Assembly: GCF_000004075.3 (NCBI RefSeq)
Contig: NC_026660.2
Span: forward strand, 26,911,498 to 26,975,497
Length of the DNA stretch: 64,000 nucleotides
Source: Cucumis sativus
Lineage: Eukaryota; Streptophyta; Magnoliopsida; Cucurbitales; Cucurbitaceae
Direction: 5' to 3'
The position numbers and the translations under genes were made by a program. The notes under the pieces are model-generated. The model saw only the letters and a program-made list of their open reading frames with translations, did not search any database and was not told the origin of the DNA. This document shows, piece after piece, positions 58,063 to 64,000 of the stretch (position 1 is its first letter; the number at the start of each line of letters is the position of its first letter).

Positions 58063-61000
58063 AAGGGGGTAGGGAACAATAATTTGGTTATGAAAGAAAC
58101 AAAAGGAGAATGATGAGAGATTGGCGTCATTTTCAGTGAAACTGTGGGTTGGATTTATGAGCATATAAAGGGCCATTGATGAGAAGAACAACAACCATTG
58201 GATTGGTTTATATTGAAGGAGGGAAAAGCATGCTCATGCCCTCTGTTTTACTTTTATGTTCAACTTCAACAGCCATCATTTTTGGATCTCATCATTATTA
58301 TTATTCTAAAATATAATGCATCACACCCCCCCACCCCTTAGCTAAAAAGTTAGTACGACTTCAGATGAATATCCACACACGGCCCCATAATCCACTATAT
58401 ATATATATATACATATCCCTTTTTAATCTAATTCAGTAAAATATATATATATTTTTTCTACATTTTCCAATTTCCAATTTCACACCATTCTTCTCCCAAC
58501 CTGATTATTACTGCCTTTGGAAAATGGTCTTTTCGTAATTCATTTCAACTATGTTTGTCAGAAAGTGATTGAAGACTGTATATGGAAATCTGAAAATGAA
58601 AGTTTGGTTAGGGGTCATATTTTCAAATTTCTCTTCTTTCATGTTTTACTTTTTATTGCTATATATATATTAAACCCTAATATTACTCAGTTTTAAAATA
58701 TAATCATTCTTAATTATTTCTTAATTTTCTCAATATCTCATTCGGTTTTACACCTAAACCTTAATTTTGAGTGGGTAATAATGAAAAACAGAAATTGAAA
58801 TTGAAGAGCAGGAAATGATAAGACATTTTTGAATAGATGGCTCTCAGTTTCTTATACACGTTTAAAGCTGACAACGAAAACTACCAACTATCTCCTAAAC
58901 AATATTGTAAGAATCTGTGATTTTAACGTTTCTATTTCCATAAACCTCATAGCTTTGTATTAAACCAAAAAAATGGGCACTAAATTTTCACAAATTTGTT
59001 TCATTATTTCTGCAGTCTTTACGTATTACAGGTTTCAAGTTGTATTAATCTTATGTACAGTTTGTTTAGAAATATTTATTATAGATTTTAAGAATTACTT
59101 GTACTCTTTTAAATTTAAATTACAAGTAAAATGTGTGTTTGGTTTATTATAGTTTCAATTCGTCTCTCAAGTATACATATATAGAAAACTATAGCTTCAA
59201 TTACTTAAGGTAGTGATAGATGAAATGTCACAGTAGTACGTTTTATTAATTGAGTTAAACTTAGTGTTTTTATTGAATGAAATAGGTTGAGGACACTCTA
59301 ACAAACTAAACTATTAAAAATATTTTTTAAATATATTAAATTTTATTAGTGAATACTTATAAAATAAACAGTAATTTACTTATTAATATGATGGTCATAC
59401 TGTCTTTTTGTTTTATATATTTTGCAATTCTTTTGAGAGTCAGGTTCTTAACTTTCAAGGAAAATGTAAACAATTTATAACCAAATTGAAAATACCTCCA
59501 AATATGGAAAAAATAAAACAATGATATATGTAGCTTCTTTTTTAATGGTGCATTACAAATACAGGTCGCTTTTGGTGGATTTCTTTCAACTGTTCTTTAC
59601 ACACACATACACACACATATATATATATTTATAAAGCTTCTCAACTGTTTATGTGTTATATTTTTTAGGTATATTTCATTACTTTATAGTGGGTCCATCA
59701 TTACTTCAAGTTCAAGATAGAGTCATATTGAGTATCAATTTGATTGTTTTTCATTTTCATTCCCCTCTTTTCCTCCTTAAAGAAGAAATTAATAAAGGCC
59801 GAGTTTGATCAAATTTTAAACTAAATGCACTTTCTCAATCCCATCATCACCCAATAAATAAACTTCTCCACGGGTTAGCACTACATTAAATCTTAAGATA
59901 TGGTCCAAATTAATTATATATCTTGATAATATTTTATTTGTAGAACTATCTCTAACCATATGTTTTTTTAGTTCATTAAACGAAATGTTCAAACATCTCA
60001 AAACACTCCTACCTATGTAATGAATTCATATTTTGTAGTCATATAAGATATCATTCATTTAAATTATATTCAATTCCATTGACATTAATTGGTGTTCTAA
60101 GTATATATATATATATAGAAGCCAGATTCGAGTTCTCTTCCATACACCTCGTTTAATATTCTTCTTGGTAAATTTCCTAATTAAGGGGCGGAACCAAGAA
60201 AAATATAAAACAAAATAAAACGTCAGTGTTTTTTGTTTGGTTAATTCACCTTTTTTTTTAAAGAAACAACAGAGTGAATAACTTTTAGGCTTTCTCATCT
60301 TATATGGCATATTTTCTTTTTTGAAGAATCCAATATGACTGATTTTTCTAGAGCCATAATGATAAGTAGATGTGAGTTAGTAAATGTACTGAAATACCTC
60401 CAATTACTTAATATTGTCACATCCTACATGATTGAATCTTTTGAATTAGTATTCAATCTTGATTTTTTTTTTCTTTACCTACTGTTAATGTTTAGTTGGC
60501 TGTAAAACATTTTCGTTTACTTGTTACCTTTGCAAAAAACTTCCCTAATTGCTTTGGTTATATGGTGATTGTCTTAATGACCAGTTGATATTTTGTTCGT
60601 GTTGTTGTGGTCCATTTGTTGACTGTGTGTTTTCTTTTAATTAGTCCATAAAGAAAAAGATTAAAAACCTAGAAAAGAGAGGCGCAGCCATAGATTTTGA
60701 TGTTCGTGAATAAAACTTATATGCTAGAAAATCAATCAAGTATCAACTACTTAGGTAGAATCCAAGTAATCATTTAGTTTAATCTTGTTGTAACTCAATA
60801 TTAGTGCACACTCAAAGATAAGTTGAATACTTGTAATTCATTTATATATAGTTTACTGAACATATCTCTTCACCAAATTGGGTTACTAAGTGACTTTTGT
60901 TACTTTCTCAACTTTACTCTCTCATATTTATGTTAACTATCTTGTTATAACATTAGATACTTGTTTTTTCAATTGGCACATATTTTCAAAGCCAAAGTAC

Positions 61001-61600
61001 ACATGGCATAAATTATATGTTGGATTTGTCTAATACGGGTGTGCGTAATTAAACATAATGGTCTATCTAATATAACAAGATATTAAAAGTACTAGTTTCG
61101 TATGTTAAGATTAGTTAATTAGTTGCCCTAAAGGTAAGTGTCTTTTTGTGTCTATGGTTATACCAAAGAAGAAAAAAGAAGGAAAAACTCTGAATGAATT
61201 TGTAGAGATTATAAAATGAGATGTGAGGAAGTGAGGTTGGTGTAGTATCCTAAGTCCTAACTATATAGTATTTGAAAAATGGGTAATTGAGATGTTGGGG
61301 AGGCGTAATTTGGATATATATATAATTTGGGTGTAAGAAATGGGAAATGAGGGGTTGAGGAATAATGTGAGAAAATTAAAAGAAGAGAAATTAATATTTA
61401 AATACGTATGTAGAGAGAGAATAAAAGGAAGGAAATGGGCGGCATTATTATTGATTGATTTATTCCGAGATGCCGTACTAAGTTAGTAACCCATCGCCAT
61501 CCTCCATATTCATTCATTTTTCTTTTTCTTCCACATTACAATCAAATTCTGTACCAAAATTAACCATTTTTCTTTCTTTCCTTTTAATAAATGCCTTTAA

Positions 61601-61627
61601 TTTCTTTCTTTCTTTCTTTCTTTCTTT
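61601..61627. repeat. (TTTC)n microsatellite
   Basis: About six TTTC units. Confidence 0.9.
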
Positions 61628-62189
61628 TGATAATTGAAAACAAAAAACAAAAGAAAGAAAGATAGACGTAAACAATTCCGACAAGTGAACCACAGGTTGG
61701 GGTATTCTTTTATTTTTCATCTTTAATCCTTATTATCTCCGACAAGTCGTATTAAACCACTTGTTTAGGGGAAGAAAGAAAAACAAAAATTAACCTGCTA
61801 CTAGGACCACCCAGTAATTGAATTGAATTTGCTTGGCGTCTATGATCGGATCCTTTGAATTAATAAGATTGAGTTTGATGTGTTCCACCCAAAAAGACTA
61901 TGACAGTTTCGTCAAACTTTGACTGGCTTAGCTTCTTTTACCCCATCTATCATATTCTACCATTTACCATTTTCTTCTCTCTCTAATTTTCTTTCCTCTT
62001 ACCCATTTATTCCACTGCCTTATGTTACCAAAACATTACAACTTTTGTAAACCTTCGCCTTCTAACAACCAGAGTCATTAAGAACTCAACTCATACTACT
62101 ATTCTTCACTCAAACTCATTATGCCTCGTTACAACTCATTTTTACATCTACTACTTAACATACAACTGTGTTGTTATGTACTGGTTAAG

Positions 62190-62270
62190 AAATTCATTGT
62201 TCACATTTTCTTACTTCCAATTATACTTGAAATTCATTGTTCACATATTCTTACTTCCAATTATACTTGA
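62190..62270. repeat. 40-bp tandem duplication
   Basis: Two copies, period 40, of a unit starting AAATTCATTGTTCACAT and ending CCAATTATACTTG, with one base difference, so likely recent. Confidence 0.9.
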
Positions 62271-63614
62271 AAACAGCTCATTCCAAATGGCTTCCCGTTT
62301 TTGTATTAATATATTTGAAGACCTGGAAGAAAAATGGAAAAACAAAAAATTGGCTGATGGGTGAAAGCTTAGATATAATTCTTGTTTCGGAATTATGATT
62401 TGGGCCTGTGAATAGTAGAAGCCCAAAAGTTGTGGGCCGAAATCTTGGCACGGACATTGCGGCAAACGAAGTCGGCAAAAGTTTATATCTAAACTTTCGT
62501 TTTTGTTTGGAAGACACCCAAGATTTCAAATGGCGTAAGATACGAATCATAAATTTCTACGTATGTGAGTTGGTCGTTAATAAAATTAAACTAAGCGTCT
62601 AGAATTTTATCAAACTGGATATTTAGTTTTACGTTGATGGAGATAATTAATTTTGAAATACAATTATAAATTAGTATTTGAAATTTAAAGATTTATTAGA
62701 TAAAATTTGAAGTGCATAATTTTATTTCATACAAAAATAGAAGTCTAGTCATTTATAATTTAACCTATCTTTTGAGGAGGGATACTTAGTTGATTAATAT
62801 TTTAAACTCGATCAATTAAAAGAATAATACATCATTAGGATGGTGAAATTTATTTAGGACAAGTAAAGATAAGAAATTCAAATCCCAAATTGTTAATAAA
62901 TGTATATAATAGTTAAACTATGTTGTGTGTTAGTAGGAGTAGAACAAAGACAGTAGTTTGTAGTTTTTGATTCTTAGAACATGAGGCATTGACTTGAATA
63001 TTTACATATAATATATATTAATTGAAAAAACACTCAACATATATATTCAATACAATCAACATAATAAATGTGAAAGATTAGTGGTTTTCAGATGAAGTAT
63101 TTGCATGTGACTACTAGCTAAACTAAAATATTTGGAAAAAGAAAAGCTTAAACATAGATGGTAGATGGATAGACATGATGAATTTCAAGATAATTGCTCC
63201 ACTCCATTCCATATAGTGTTAAAAGGAACCTGAAAAATAAAAATGGGAGAAAGTGATTTTTGATTGAGCTGCTCTCATTTTAAGTATTATTATATTCCAT
63301 CTTGGTTGGAGTTAGGGGGAGGAAGCCATAGTCCGTGTCGGCATCGAACTCCGATTAGTCAAGGTCAGGGAAGCGTTGCATTTGCCGGAGGAACATCAAA
63401 ATTTCGTATTGCATACATTCATATCCTCAAATGTCAAAATCTATGCGGATTTTGATACTTTTAGGAGGTAAACGACCTTGGGGAGCAAGGCAACTCCGGA
63501 GGGTAAATACCCCAAGCTGACTTTCAATCAATTTCATTACCGATTGACATGGGTTTTTGGCTCAACCCACGATTCTTCATAACCTCCTAATAAAGCCCCT
63601 TCACTCAACAAACA

Positions 63615-64000
63615 ATGCTCACTTTTCGCTCTATTTTCTCAACCTCCAAACATCACTCCCGTCAGGCTCCATCTGTATTTCAAAGGTTTTTCCCTTAAAC
63701 CCCCTTTTGTACCCATTCCCGCTGGTTATGTTGCGTTTTATTACTGTTTATATGCCTTTCTATTATCTTTCTCTCAATCCAAATCCCGCATGTGCAAATA
63801 ATTATCCCGCTGAGTTGGTTTCTGCTTTCTATCAATGCAATTCCATGTTTTGGTTTATCAATAACTTACTTTAAATTGTTAACTGGAGGCATACGGCTGT
63901 GACTATATTTGTATTGGGATCGTTCTTTCCAGTGAACCTGGTTAATTTTGAATTTTGGCGTAGGTTACATCCATCAATTAGCGTTCTGTCCTGCAAATGT
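63615..64000 (+). CDS. Possible first exon of a mitochondrial-protein gene (partial)
   Basis: An ATG at 63615 opens MLTFRSIFSTSKHHSRQAP and runs to CAAAG|GTTTTT at 63685. This stretch is rich in Arg, Ser and Lys, has no acidic residue and is amphipathic, as plant mitochondrial targeting sequences are. A possible second exon starts after GGCGTAG at 63964 and stays open in the matching phase to the window end (RLHPSISVLSCK). If real, the gene continues beyond the right edge, so its product cannot be named. A short upstream frame (ATG at 63548) precedes it. Confidence 0.35.

Larger units (their letters stand above)
55389..63614. other. Long gene-poor region, 8.2 kb
   Basis: Starts with promoter and leader of the VQ gene, including (GAA)n at about 55688-55713 and (GGGAA)n near 56034-56053. 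Further on are (TA)n at 57501-57526, a GT/AT tract at 58030-58062, (TTTC)n at 61601-61627, a 40-bp tandem repeat at 62190-62270 and a patch with TGGGCC/GGCCCA-type sites near 62400-62440. No convincing protein-coding gene, tRNA or known microRNA was seen. Confidence 0.55.

Noticed and set aside
57952-58194. 80-codon minus-strand frame
   Set aside because: It is mostly a translation of the TG/TA microsatellite.
63300-63540. G+C-richer stretch resembling a structured RNA or organelle-derived DNA
   Set aside because: It did not match the plant 7SL, snRNA or organelle sequences I could recall; without a search it cannot be named.
1-64000. tRNA genes, rRNA, known microRNAs, CRISPR arrays
   Set aside because: Reading both strands for T-loop-like GGTTCGAATCC motifs and common mature plant microRNA sequences gave no match; spaced direct repeats were only simple tandem duplications.

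Overview
The window looks like nuclear DNA of a flowering plant, a eudicot. It is AT-rich, its genes are split by short introns, and it carries plant-specific families: a plant DUF4057 protein, a VQ-motif protein, a GT47 xyloglucan galactosyltransferase, a DUF1664 protein and an UNE2-like MFS transporter. The intergenic style (many microsatellites, small inverted-repeat elements) would fit a cucurbit, but that is an impression and not shown by any one feature.

Layout from left to right. 890-3509 (-): seven-exon nucleotide-sugar transporter like ROCK1. 5609-10822 (+): complete 14-exon glutamine-dependent asparagine synthetase, divergent from the transporter over a 2.1-kb intergenic stretch with a G-box and TATA box. 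12030-14010 (-): five-exon DUF4057/HN1-like protein with repeated SG-N/H-DIF motifs. About 16.83-17.41 kb (-): broken 3' piece of a LINE. 19133-19726 (-): intronless C2-domain protein. 23772-25217 (+): intronless GT47 xyloglucan galactosyltransferase (XLT2-like). 26207-28449 (-): two-exon ARM-plus-TPR protein. 33854-35194 (-): intronless polytopic membrane protein of unknown function with a sequon-rich, Lys/Thr/Ser-rich ectodomain. 39413-41715 (-): three-exon MFS transporter. 42646 to about 48.56 kb (+): DUF1664 gene, whose last intron appears to hold an LTR-like fossil. 54192-55388 (-): intronless VQ protein. 63615 to the right edge (+): a possible first exon of a mitochondrial-protein gene that leaves the window.

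The genes do not form a pathway or cluster. They are housekeeping, secretory-pathway and regulatory genes in ordinary eukaryotic arrangement. Exon joins were worked out by hand from splice signals and reading frame; for the six multi-exon genes the coding lengths sum to whole codons (996, 1755, 900, 1872, 1563 and about 882 nt). I saw no tRNA, rRNA, known microRNA or CRISPR.

The items most worth a second look are three GC-AG introns in three unrelated genes, one of which could give an in-frame alternative exon; a tight cluster of six ACGT-core motifs at 48.64-48.91 kb with no recognised gene downstream; an unrecognised coding-like ORF at 50.54-50.85 kb; and the unknown sequon-rich membrane protein. 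I did not find a convincing new multi-gene system.
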